DNA of 40,985 nt, taken from an uncultured Collinsella sp. Lineage in GTDB: Bacteria > Actinomycetota > Coriobacteriia > Coriobacteriales > Coriobacteriaceae. A program made the position numbers and the translations under genes. Below, piece after piece: positions 13,186-21,337 of this stretch (positions are counted from its first letter, which is position 1; every line of letters starts with the position of its first letter). The stretch spans positions 1 to 40,985 of the forward strand of contig CAUFXK010000010.1 of assembly GCA_959596495.1 (NCBI GenBank), written 5' to 3'. Below the pieces are notes generated by a model. That model ran no database searches, was not told the origin of the DNA, and was given only the letters and a program-made list of their open reading frames with translations.

Positions 13186-16100
13186 ATGAGCAAACTCGTC
13201 GAGGGCATCAAGGACCGCATGGTCGCTGCCGCACGCGAGGCCGCGCCCGCTGTGGTGGACGCCGCGCAGAAGGCCGCGACTGCCGCTGCCGAGAAGGTCG
13301 CCGAGGCAGTTGCCGATGCCAAGAACGCGGCAGGGGAGACGTCCGTTGCCAGCGAGCCCGCCACCGCCGCTGAGCCCGTAGCCGCCGCCCACGCCCCCGA
13401 AGGCGCGATCTTCAACCCCGGCAACGCCCACGGCAACCTGCACCTGGGCATCGACGTGGGCTCCACCACCGTTAAGCTCGCCGTGCTCAACGACGACAAC
13501 CAGATTGTCTACGCCAAGTACCAGCGCCACCACACCGACGTCCGTGCCTGCGCCCGCGACCTGTTCGAGGGCGCTGTGACCGTGCTGCCGACGGCCCAGA
13601 TGACCTGCGCCATTACCGGCTCGGGTGGCCTGCTGCTGTCCCAGTGGCTCGACCTGGAGTTTGTCCAGGAGGTCATCGCCAGCAAGCGTGCCGTCGAGAC
13701 CCTCATCCCGGCCACCGATGTCGCCATCGAGCTGGGCGGCGAGGACGCCAAGATCATCTACTTCGATAATGGCATTGAGCAGCGCATGAACGGCACCTGC
13801 GCCGGCGGCACGGGCGCGTTCATCGATCAGATGGCAACCCTGCTGCACACTGACGCCAGCGGCCTTAACGAACTCGCGGCCAACGCCACCACCATCTATC
13901 CCATTGCCAGCCGCTGCGGCGTTTTTGCCAAGACCGACGTCCAGCCGCTGCTCAACGAGGGCGCCCGCCCCGAGGACGTGGCCGCCTCCATCTTCCAGGC
14001 TGTCGTGACCCAGACCATCTCGGGTCTGGCGTGCGGCCGTCCCATCCGCGGCAACGTCGCCTTCCTGGGCGGCCCGCTGCAGTACCTCTCCGAGCTGCGC
14101 CACCGCTTCTACCTCACGCTCAACCTGGACGAGGAGCACCGTATCGTGCCCCAAAACGCTCACCTGTTTGTGGCGAGCGGCGCCGCCATGGCGCACGAGT
14201 CCAATAAGCTCAGCACGTTCCCGCAGCTCATCGAGGCCATCGATGCCCTGGGTGACACGCAGGGTGCCGAGGTCGAGCGTCTGGATCCGCTCTTTGCCAC
14301 CGACGAGGACTTTGCCGAGTTCAAGACCCGCCACGACACAGAGGTCGTCCCCAAGGGCAAGCTCGAAGGCTACACCGGACGCGTGTTCATCGGCATCGAC
14401 GCCGGCTCCACCACCATGAAGGCCGCGCTCGTGGGCGAGGACGGTCAGCTGCTGCACACCTGGTACGGCAACAACAACGGCGACATCCTGGGCACGGCCA
14501 AGGTCATCATGGCCGATTTCTACAACCACATTCCCGCCGGCTGCACCATCGGCCACGTGACCACTACCGGCTATGGCGAGGCATTGCTCATCGAAGCCCT
14601 CAAGGCCGACTCCGGCGAGATCGAGACCGTTGCGCACCTGCGCGGCGCCAAGGCGTTCCTGCCCGGCGTCGAGTTTATTCTGGACATTGGCGGCCAGGAC
14701 ATGAAGTGCCTGCGCGTCAAGGACGGTGTAATCGAGCACATCATGCTCAACGAGGCCTGCTCGTCGGGTTGCGGTAGCTTTATCGAGAGCTTCGCCGTCT
14801 CTATGAACATGGACGTGCACGCGTTCGCCAACGCCGCCATCCATGCCAAGGCCCCGGTCGACCTGGGCAGTCGCTGCACGGTCTTTATGAACTCGCGCGT
14901 CAAGCAGGCGCAAAAGGAAGGCGCCACGGTGGGCGACATCGCGGCCGGCCTGTCCTATTCCGTCATCAAGAATGCTCTGTTCAAGGTCATTAAGCTGCGC
15001 GATCCCAAGGAGATTGGCAATCAGGTGATCGTCCAGGGCGGCACCTTTATGTCCGATGCCACGCTGCGCGCGTTTGAGCAGCTCACCGGCGTTCACGCCG
15101 TGCGCCCCGACATCGCCGGCTGCATGGGCGCCTACGGTGCGGCCCTGCTCGCCCGCGATCGCGCCGGCGCGAACGGCACCTCGACCATTCTTTCTGCCGA
15201 AGACATCGCGCACCTCACCGTGACGCAAAAGCATGTCCGCTGCGGCCGTTGCTCTAACAACTGCCAGCTTACCGTCAACGACTTTGGCGGCGGCAGGCGC
15301 TTCATTACCGGCAACCGCTGCGAGAAGGGCGCCGGTCACAAAAAGCAGAAGACCGAGGCCCCCAACCTCTTCAAAAAGAAAAACGAGCTGCTCTTTGACC
15401 GCGAGGTGCTGAGCCCCGACGAGGCCCCGCGCGGCACCGTGGGTATCCCGCGCGCACTCAACATGTACGAGAACTACCCCTTCTGGCATGCGTTCTTTAC
15501 GCGCCTGGGCTTTAGCGTGCAGCTGTCCGATCAGTCGAGCAAAAAGACCTACCAGGCGGGCATCGAGTCCATGCCGTCCGAGAGTGTGTGCTACCCGGCC
15601 AAGATGAGCCACGGCCACGTGATGAACCTCATCGACCGTGACGTCGACTTCATCTGGATGCCGTGCGTGCGCTGGGAGCGCAAGGAGGATCCGACCGCCG
15701 GCAACTGCTATAACTGCCCCATCGTCATGAGCTACCCCACGGCGCTGGCGCTCAACATCGACGAGATCCGCGAGCAGAACATCGAGTTCCTGTACCCGTT
15801 TGTGCCCTATCACGACAAGACCGAGCTCAAGCGCCGTCTATACCAGGTGCTCGCCGTCGACCGTGTGGCCGATGCGCAAGCCGGTCGCGGTCGTGTGCGC
15901 GGTCCCAAGATCACGCGCTCCGAGGTCGATGCCGCCGTCAACGCTGCTTTTGAGGCCGATGCGCGCTTCCACGAGGATATCCAGACCATGGGCGAGGAGG
16001 CCCTTAAGTGGGTCGAGGACCACGGCGGCCACGGCATCGTACTCGCCGGCCGTCCTTACCACAACGACCCCGAGATCAACCACGCCCTTCCCGAGCTTAT

Positions 16101-17967
16101 CTCGAGCTTTGGCTTTGCGGTCTTTACCGAGGATTCGCTTGCGCACCTGGTGAAGCCCGAGCGTCCGATTCGCGTCGTCGACCAGTGGATGTACCACAGC
16201 CGCCTGTACGCCGTCGCCCGTTTTGTGACGATGCGCAACGACCTGGACCTGATTCAGCTCAACTCCTTCGGCTGCGGCTTGGACGCCCTGACCACCGACC
16301 AGGTGCAGGAAATCCTTGAGGCCAGCGGCAAGATCTACACCGTGCTCAAGATCGATGAGGTGTCCAATCTGGGCGCCGCGCGCATCCGCATCCGCTCGCT
16401 CATGGCGGCGCTCAAGGACCAGGAGGCCGAGCGCTTGGCAGAGGCCACGGCCGCGGGCGAGGCCTACGAGCAGGGCGATGCCGCGCCGGTGGCGCCTTCC
16501 ACGGATGCCCCCGCGTTCGCGAGCCGCAAGTACACGTTCGAGGCGCAGCGTGAGAGCGCCTCGACCGCATGGCCCAAGGTGCCCTTTACCGAGCAGATGC
16601 GTGACGAGGGCTATACCATCCTGTGCCCGCAGATGGCGCCGATTCACTTTGACCTGGTCAAAGAGGTGTTCCGCGGTGCCGGCTACAACTTGGAGCTGCT
16701 GCCCTCAACCGATCACGACGCCGTCGAGGCTGGCCTGCGCTATGTGAACAATGACATTTGCTATCCGTCGATCCTGGTAACGGGTCAGATTATGGAGGCC
16801 ATCGAGAGCGGTCGGTACGATCTGTCCAAGACGGCCGTGGTTATCAGCCAAACCGGCGGCGGCTGCCGTGCCACCAACTACATCGCGCTCATCCGCAAGG
16901 CCCTGCGCGAGAGCGGTCACCCCGAGATCCCGGTGATCTCGCTTTCGGCCGTGGCGCTCGGCGAGGACAACCCCGGCTTTAAGATTACGCCGGCGCTGCT
17001 TAAGCAGGCCGTGTACGCAGTGCTCTTTGGCGACGTGATGATGCAGATGCTCTATCGCTGCCGCCCGTACGAGGCCACGTCCGGTGCCGCCAACGCGCTC
17101 TACGAGGAGTACATGGCACGAGCCCGCAAGCTGGCGCCCAAGTTCAACCGCCACAACTACACCAAGCTGTGCCGCGAGGCCATCCACGCGTTCGACACCA
17201 TGCCGCTTGTGGGCGAGGGCACCAAGCCGCGCGTGGGCGTGGTCGGCGAGATCTTGGTCAAGTTCCACCCCACGGCTAACAACCATGTGGTCGACGTGAT
17301 CGAGCGCGAGGGCTGCGAGGCCGTGGTGCCGGGCCTGCTCGACTTCTTCCTGTACTCCATGAGCAATGCCGAGCTGCAGAAGGACGAGCTGGGAAGCTCT
17401 GCCACTACGCGCGCGGGCATGCAAGCGCTTATTAAGCTCGTGGACTGGATGCGTACGCCGGTGGAGGAGATGCTCGAGAAGTCCCGCCGCTTTGAGGCGC
17501 CCGAGCGCATCGGCACCATGGCCGACAAGGCCCGCACGGTGCTTTCGGTGTGCAACAACATGGGCGAGGGCTGGTTGCTCACGGCCGAGATGCTCGACCT
17601 GATTGATCACGGCGCGCCCAACATCATCTGCACGCAGCCCTTCGCGTGCCTGCCCAACCACGTGGTGGGCAAGGCCGTGATCAAGGAGCTGCGCCGCCAG
17701 CACCCCGAGAGCAACATCGTCGCGGTGGACTACGACCCCGGCGCGTCCGAGGTCAACCAGCTCAACCGCATTAAGCTCATGATCAGCGTGGCCAAGGAAA
17801 ACATGCGCGCCGGCAAGGGCTTTAAGCTCGAGAAGGTGGCGCCGCTCGCGATGGACGAGGTCACCGGCCAGATGCGTGCCCACGATGGCTGCGTGAGCTG
17901 CGGGCCGGCCAGCGAGGAGGCCGTTGCATCGGTCGCCAAGCGTTTGGGACGTGGCATTAAGAAGTAA
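13186..17967 (+). CDS. Fused 2-hydroxyacyl-CoA dehydratase activase and dehydratase-like protein
   Basis: A 1593-residue multidomain protein of the BadF/BadG/BcrA/HgdC family. An Ala-rich amphipathic region (residues 1-75) precedes ATPase domain 1, with LGIDVGSTT at 87-95 and Cys205/Cys244. ATPase domain 2 follows, with FIGIDAGSTT at 401-410 and Cys525/Cys564; both show the [4Fe-4S] cysteines of HgdC-type activators. Next is a Cys cluster (686, 689, 693, 712) and a DUF2229/HgdB-like half with PSESVCYPAKMSHGH, GRPYHNDPEINHALPE and ISQTGGGCRATNYI. It ends in GCVSCGP. Activases hydrolyse ATP to drive a low-potential electron into the dehydratase. Here donor and acceptor modules are on one chain. 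The physiological substrate is unknown. RBS AGAGGAGAG. Confidence 0.88.
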   Translation: MSKLVEGIKDRMVAAAREAAPAVVDAAQKAATAAAEKVAEAVADAKNAAGETSVASEPATAAEPVAAAHAPEGAIFNPGNAHGNLHLGIDVGSTTVKLAVLNDDNQIVYAKYQRHHTDVRACARDLFEGAVTVLPTAQMTCAITGSGGLLLSQWLDLEFVQEVIASKRAVETLIPATDVAIELGGEDAKIIYFDNGIEQRMNGTCAGGTGAFIDQMATLLHTDASGLNELAANATTIYPIASRCGVFAKTDVQPLLNEGARPEDVAASIFQAVVTQTISGLACGRPIRGNVAFLGGPLQYLSELRHRFYLTLNLDEEHRIVPQNAHLFVASGAAMAHESNKLSTFPQLIEAIDALGDTQGAEVERLDPLFATDEDFAEFKTRHDTEVVPKGKLEGYTGRVFIGIDAGSTTMKAALVGEDGQLLHTWYGNNNGDILGTAKVIMADFYNHIPAGCTIGHVTTTGYGEALLIEALKADSGEIETVAHLRGAKAFLPGVEFILDIGGQDMKCLRVKDGVIEHIMLNEACSSGCGSFIESFAVSMNMDVHAFANAAIHAKAPVDLGSRCTVFMNSRVKQAQKEGATVGDIAAGLSYSVIKNALFKVIKLRDPKEIGNQVIVQGGTFMSDATLRAFEQLTGVHAVRPDIAGCMGAYGAALLARDRAGANGTSTILSAEDIAHLTVTQKHVRCGRCSNNCQLTVNDFGGGRRFITGNRCEKGAGHKKQKTEAPNLFKKKNELLFDREVLSPDEAPRGTVGIPRALNMYENYPFWHAFFTRLGFSVQLSDQSSKKTYQAGIESMPSESVCYPAKMSHGHVMNLIDRDVDFIWMPCVRWERKEDPTAGNCYNCPIVMSYPTALALNIDEIREQNIEFLYPFVPYHDKTELKRRLYQVLAVDRVADAQAGRGRVRGPKITRSEVDAAVNAAFEADARFHEDIQTMGEEALKWVEDHGGHGIVLAGRPYHNDPEINHALPELISSFGFAVFTEDSLAHLVKPERPIRVVDQWMYHSRLYAVARFVTMRNDLDLIQLNSFGCGLDALTTDQVQEILEASGKIYTVLKIDEVSNLGAARIRIRSLMAALKDQEAERLAEATAAGEAYEQGDAAPVAPSTDAPAFASRKYTFEAQRESASTAWPKVPFTEQMRDEGYTILCPQMAPIHFDLVKEVFRGAGYNLELLPSTDHDAVEAGLRYVNNDICYPSILVTGQIMEAIESGRYDLSKTAVVISQTGGGCRATNYIALIRKALRESGHPEIPVISLSAVALGEDNPGFKITPALLKQAVYAVLFGDVMMQMLYRCRPYEATSGAANALYEEYMARARKLAPKFNRHNYTKLCREAIHAFDTMPLVGEGTKPRVGVVGEILVKFHPTANNHVVDVIEREGCEAVVPGLLDFFLYSMSNAELQKDELGSSATTRAGMQALIKLVDWMRTPVEEMLEKSRRFEAPERIGTMADKARTVLSVCNNMGEGWLLTAEMLDLIDHGAPNIICTQPFACLPNHVVGKAVIKELRRQHPESNIVAVDYDPGASEVNQLNRIKLMISVAKENMRAGKGFKLEKVAPLAMDEVTGQMRAHDGCVSCGPASEEAVASVAKRLGRGIKK

Positions 17968-17995
17968 CTGGCCTGCTTTGGGCTAGATATGAGAC

Positions 17996-18032
17996 AAACG
18001 GGTGGTAGCCGTACCGGCTACCACCCGTTTTT
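17996..18032 (+). terminator. Strong terminator of the TetR-activase operon
   Basis: Perfect 16-base arms beginning AAACGGGTGGTAGCCG around a three-base loop, running into TTTTT at 18028-18032. It lies 28 bases after the activase stop and separates the operon from the dehydrogenase gene. Confidence 0.93.
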
Positions 18033-18177
18033 GCTGGACATGGAACCCTGAGATAATGAACAGGTGTTGCCGCTCGCCGCAAATTACTGTCCGTTTATAG
18101 AACATATGCCCGGCGTGCAGTCCTCTTACGGTTGAATAAATACACATCTATGGAATTACGCAAGAGAGGACCGTTCC

Positions 18178-19137
18178 ATGAGCTACAAGACCGTTTGTGT
18201 TGCCGGTGGCGGCGTGTTGGGAAGCCAGATTGCCTTTCAGGCTGCCTACTGCGGCTTTGATGTAACGATTTGGCTGCGCAGCGAGGGCAGCATCGGCCGC
18301 ACCCAGCCCAAGATCGATCACGTGCGCAAGGAGTACATCGCTGCTATCGAGGGCATGGCGGACGGCACGGGCGAGTGGTGTGCCGGTATCGCCGATAGCG
18401 GCAAGCCCTTCGACAAGGAGGCGGCGCTCGCTGCCGTTGAGCGCGCCTACTCCACGCTCAAGCTGGAGCTCGATCTTGCCAAGGCCGTGGCCGACGCCGA
18501 CCTGGTCATCGAGTCTATGGCCGAGGACACCCAGGCAAAGATCGACTTCTACAAGAAGCTCGCCCCGGTACTACCGCAAAAGACCGTCATCGTTACCAAC
18601 TCTTCCACGCTGCTGCCGAGCACCTTTGCCAAGTACACCGGCCGCCCCGAGAAGTACTTGTCGCTGCACTTTGCCAACTCCATCTGGAAGAACAACATGA
18701 CCGAGGTCATGGCGCAGGACCAGGCCGACAAACGCTACTTCGACGAGCTCGTCGACTTTGCCAACGACATCCGCATGCTGGCGCTGCCCGTCAACAAGGA
18801 AAAGAACGGCTACCTGCTCAATTCCATGCTGGTGCCGTGGCTGCTTTCGGGCCTTGACCTGTATGTCTCGGGCGTGAGCGATCCCAAGAGCATCGACCTC
18901 GCGTGGACGCGTGGCACCGGTGCCCCCAAGGGTCCGTTTCGCGTATTCGACACGGTGGGTATCCAGACGGCCTACAACATCGTCATGCAGTATCAGAAGG
19001 TGCCGGGCTTGGTGAGCCCGCTGCTCAAAAAAATGATGATGCCCTACAACTTTAAGGCTATGGCGTCCGTCCTCAAGAAAATGCTCGACGAAGGCAAGCT
19101 GGGCGAAAGCTCGGGCGAGGGCTTCTTTACGTACTAA
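18178..19137 (+). CDS. 3-hydroxyacyl-CoA dehydrogenase
   Basis: A 319-residue NAD-dependent dehydrogenase. The N-terminal Rossmann fold has GGGVLGSQIAFQ (residues 10-21). The conserved catalytic His is in LSLHFANSIW, near residue 162, and the C-terminal six-helix domain is present (NGYLLNSMLVPWLLSGLDL). It oxidises (S)-3-hydroxyacyl-CoA or runs the reverse step in butyrate-type synthesis. The His-Glu charge relay is not fully readable by eye, and the family also includes L-gulonate-type enzymes. The ATG follows AGAGAGGA. It stands alone after the terminator of the activase operon; proximity to a 2-hydroxyacyl-CoA dehydratase-like gene fits an acyl-CoA theme but proves no shared pathway. Confidence 0.85.
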   Translation: MSYKTVCVAGGGVLGSQIAFQAAYCGFDVTIWLRSEGSIGRTQPKIDHVRKEYIAAIEGMADGTGEWCAGIADSGKPFDKEAALAAVERAYSTLKLELDLAKAVADADLVIESMAEDTQAKIDFYKKLAPVLPQKTVIVTNSSTLLPSTFAKYTGRPEKYLSLHFANSIWKNNMTEVMAQDQADKRYFDELVDFANDIRMLALPVNKEKNGYLLNSMLVPWLLSGLDLYVSGVSDPKSIDLAWTRGTGAPKGPFRVFDTVGIQTAYNIVMQYQKVPGLVSPLLKKMMMPYNFKAMASVLKKMLDEGKLGESSGEGFFTY

Positions 19138-19367
19138 AAATGATCTCTTGGGGGTGGAAGCGTTGGGGATCTACGGTAGTATGCGACAAAATCTGAATTG
19201 ATCGGGCAAGAGCTGTAGCGCGCGTTGACGTTTGACCAATGGAGCGCAAAAATGCACCGTTCGCCGATACTCCTCTCGCGAGTGGTTGCCATATGGTTTG
19301 ATGTTGGAAACATATGACTGCCGCCGGGCTGCGGGTGACGTTTGCTCTGATATCGGAGGTGCCAAGT

Positions 19368-19406
19368 ATGTTTCACGCTCCGTTAAACAAGTATCGGGCT
19401 GGTTAA
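19368..19406 (+). CDS. Possible 12-codon leader peptide
   Basis: An ATG at 19368 follows a strong TCGGAGGTG ribosome binding site and reads 12 codons (MFHAPLNKYRAG) to a TAA at 19404-19406. The next gene's ATG begins two bases later and has no ribosome binding site of its own. That layout suggests translational coupling. The peptide shows no amino-acid bias typical of attenuators. It could instead be a remnant of an upstream gene. Confidence 0.4.
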   Translation: MFHAPLNKYRAG

Positions 19407-19407
19407 T

Positions 19408-19857
19408 ATGGGCCGCCGTACTATCTCGATAACCCTTGCAGTGGTTTGCCTAGCTGTGCTCCTGGGCGCTATGGGGCAGTTCGCTATAAGTCGAGAAACA
19501 TCCTATATGCAGGAATGTGCTTCCGAAGGCTTCGCCATTGATGGTTACTATCGGGATGACAAAACGAGTCGGGAAACCCTGGCTTTTCTTGAGGAGGACA
19601 ACTGTCGATGGCAGCTGGTTGACCAAGACGGAATCTGCACAGACGGGCAGTTTAAGCGTACGGATGACCCCAACATTCTGATATTAAAGAATGAAAACGG
19701 CGAAATATTCGGTACGGTCCACGTGGCGCATATTTCGCGCCGACGCGATCAGGGCTTGCTCTACCTATTTAGAGATACCAAGGTGACCCGTTTTTATCTG
19801 GTGAGCACCGATCCGGCGTTTATGGTGGAGTCTGGCGATGTCGATGTGGACAGTTGA
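19408..19857 (+). CDS. Membrane-anchored or secreted protein of unknown function
   Basis: A 149-residue protein with an N-terminal hydrophobic helix (about residues 5-24, after MGRRT), so it is a signal peptide or membrane anchor. The rest is a small polar domain with several aromatic and acidic residues (FAIDGYYRDD, NCRWQLVDQDGIC, TRFYLVSTD) and three Cys. The layout suggests a beta-rich extracytoplasmic fold. I recognise no family. No ribosome binding site precedes its ATG; expression may depend on the 12-codon frame just upstream. It is followed by a convergent minus-strand gene. The reading frame has normal GC-ending codon bias in its second half but looks less biased than neighbours. Confidence 0.6.
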   Translation: MGRRTISITLAVVCLAVLLGAMGQFAISRETSYMQECASEGFAIDGYYRDDKTSRETLAFLEEDNCRWQLVDQDGICTDGQFKRTDDPNILILKNENGEIFGTVHVAHISRRRDQGLLYLFRDTKVTRFYLVSTDPAFMVESGDVDVDS

Positions 19858-19982
19858 TTCACGGCAATAAAACGGCGAGCGGGGCGCGGGTGTGAACTGC
19901 ACCACGCTATTTGCTCGCGTCCGTATCGCGTCTGCGCCTCGTCATAACTTGCGTCCGTGCGAGCGCTCATCCCGCGCCGGCA

Positions 19983-21122
19983 TCACTTCACGTCAAACTC
20001 CACGCGATCGAGCTCTGGCACGTTGAGATCGATGAGCTTGCGGGCAACGCGGCGGTCGTGTGCCCCGAGCGCCTCACTTGTTGTCACGTGAGCGACAACC
20101 TCGCGCTCGACCATGCCCTCTTCCTCGCCTTCGGTAGCCGAGGTCTCGACGGCGACGGTGTAATCCTTAAAGCCCGGCAGCACCGCGGCAAGTTCGCGCG
20201 TGGTTTCGGTGACGCCGTAGCCGTCCTGCACGCCGGCCTGCGCCGAGCCAATGGACCCCGCGGTCATAACGATGCAGGGGATGGCAAAGATCACCGTGCC
20301 CACGATGATGTGGCGGCGCACCTTGCGCGATAGCTCGTTGACCTCGGCGTTTTCTTCAGCAGTCACAATACCGTCGCCGTTCAGGTCGCGCTTGAGCGGC
20401 ACGCGCAAAAGAAGCAGCACGGCTTCGGCGGCCAGTGCGATAAAGACCACGTTGATGCCAAACTCATAAAGCGCCGAGAGAAACAGTGACCCGCTTGCAA
20501 TGGCGATGCCATAGCCCGCCGCACACAGGGGCGGCATGAGCGCGGTCGCCACGGCCACGCCGGCGATGAGCGTGGCGGGTTCCTGGTCGCGCGAGTTGCC
20601 CAGGCCACCCGCAAAGCCGCCCGCGAGCGCGACGACAAGGTCCCACACAGTCGGTGTCGAATTGTCGATGATGGCGGCCGTGGTGGTGCCAAGGGGCGAG
20701 AGCTTAAAGTACAACGTGGACGTGACCAGGCAAAAGGCCATCTGTAGAGCCAAGCCTGCGACGGCCTCGAGGGTAATCTCGCGGTCGAGCGTGGCGATGC
20801 CGTATGCCATGGCAAGCACCGATCCCATAAGCGGGCAGATGAGCATGGCGCCCACGATGGCGATGTCCGAATCGATATCGAGGCCGATGCTCGCGATCAA
20901 CATGGCGATGATGAGGATGCATAGGTGGGAGCCAGTCAGACGCGCCCCGTTTACAAAACGCTTGCGGATCACGTGATAGGGCGCGCGTCCCTCGCGAATG
21001 TTGAACGCACGCTTGAGGAAGCGGGTGACGTTTTCCATGGCTTCGCTATGAGCAGGGCGGATGCCGTGACGCCGATGATGACGCTCGCGCAGGCGCTTGA
21101 GCTGTTGGTTATCGAGTTCCAT
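19983..21122 (-). CDS. DUF389-family membrane protein with an EF-hand loop
   Basis: A 379-residue protein of the DUF389 (TIGR00341-like) family. A charged N-terminus (residues 1-60) leads to about six membrane helices (65-240), with family motifs GLDIDSDIAIVGAMLICPLM and SRDQEPATLIAGVAVATALMPP. The segment DLNGDGIVTAEE at 246-257 is a complete EF-hand calcium loop (D246, N248, D250, I252, E257), in a cytoplasmic or external loop between helices. After another helix (271-290) comes an acidic C-terminal domain. The ATG at 21122 was chosen because GAGGTGAAC precedes it; longer upstream frames have no support. Function of the family is unknown. It is separated from the OPT gene by a terminator. 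Confidence 0.8.
   Translation of the reverse strand: MELDNQQLKRLRERHHRRHGIRPAHSEAMENVTRFLKRAFNIREGRAPYHVIRKRFVNGARLTGSHLCILIIAMLIASIGLDIDSDIAIVGAMLICPLMGSVLAMAYGIATLDREITLEAVAGLALQMAFCLVTSTLYFKLSPLGTTTAAIIDNSTPTVWDLVVALAGGFAGGLGNSRDQEPATLIAGVAVATALMPPLCAAGYGIAIASGSLFLSALYEFGINVVFIALAAEAVLLLLRVPLKRDLNGDGIVTAEENAEVNELSRKVRRHIIVGTVIFAIPCIVMTAGSIGSAQAGVQDGYGVTETTRELAAVLPGFKDYTVAVETSATEGEEEGMVEREVVAHVTTSEALGAHDRRVARKLIDLNVPELDRVEFDVK
20352..20387 (-). other. EF-hand calcium-binding loop inside the DUF389 gene
   Basis: Twelve codons read DLNGDGIVTAEE. Ligand positions 1, 3, 5, 7 (backbone), 9 (Thr) and 12 (Glu), and the Gly at 6 and hydrophobic residue at 8, fit the canonical EF-hand pattern. Confidence 0.75.
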
Positions 21123-21274
21123 GTTCACCTCGTTCTGGCACGGGCCGTGTATCCCGCCCGTCGTCCTTACTCTACACCGCGCTGAGCGAGGTGTCAGACA
21201 AGGTTTGTTGACCTGGAAGTAAGGCCAATCGGCATGACTAAAAACGCCGTGAGGATCATAAGAGTCAAATAGAC

Positions 21275-21311
21275 AAAAAAGCGCGGGGCCGGTTTGATTC
21301 CGACCCCACGC
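21275..21311 (-). terminator. Terminator of the OPT transporter gene
   Basis: On the minus strand GCGTGGGGTCGG pairs with CCGGCCCCGCGC (two G-U pairs) around a seven-base loop, followed by TTTTTT. It starts 27 bases past the stop codon. Confidence 0.88.
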
Positions 21312-21337
21312 TCTGCACGGGTACGTTGTTGTTGGGT

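Noticed and set aside
13171..15813. An 880-codon open frame on the minus strand opposite the activase gene
   Set aside because: It lies wholly antisense to a clear multidomain protein, has no recognisable domain and reads as repetitive Ala/Gly/His/Arg text typical of the reverse strand of GC-ending codons.
19134..19376. An 80-codon minus-strand frame in the gap after the 3-hydroxyacyl-CoA dehydrogenase gene
   Set aside because: No ribosome binding site, no hydrophobic or domain pattern, and the plus strand has a better-supported small frame.
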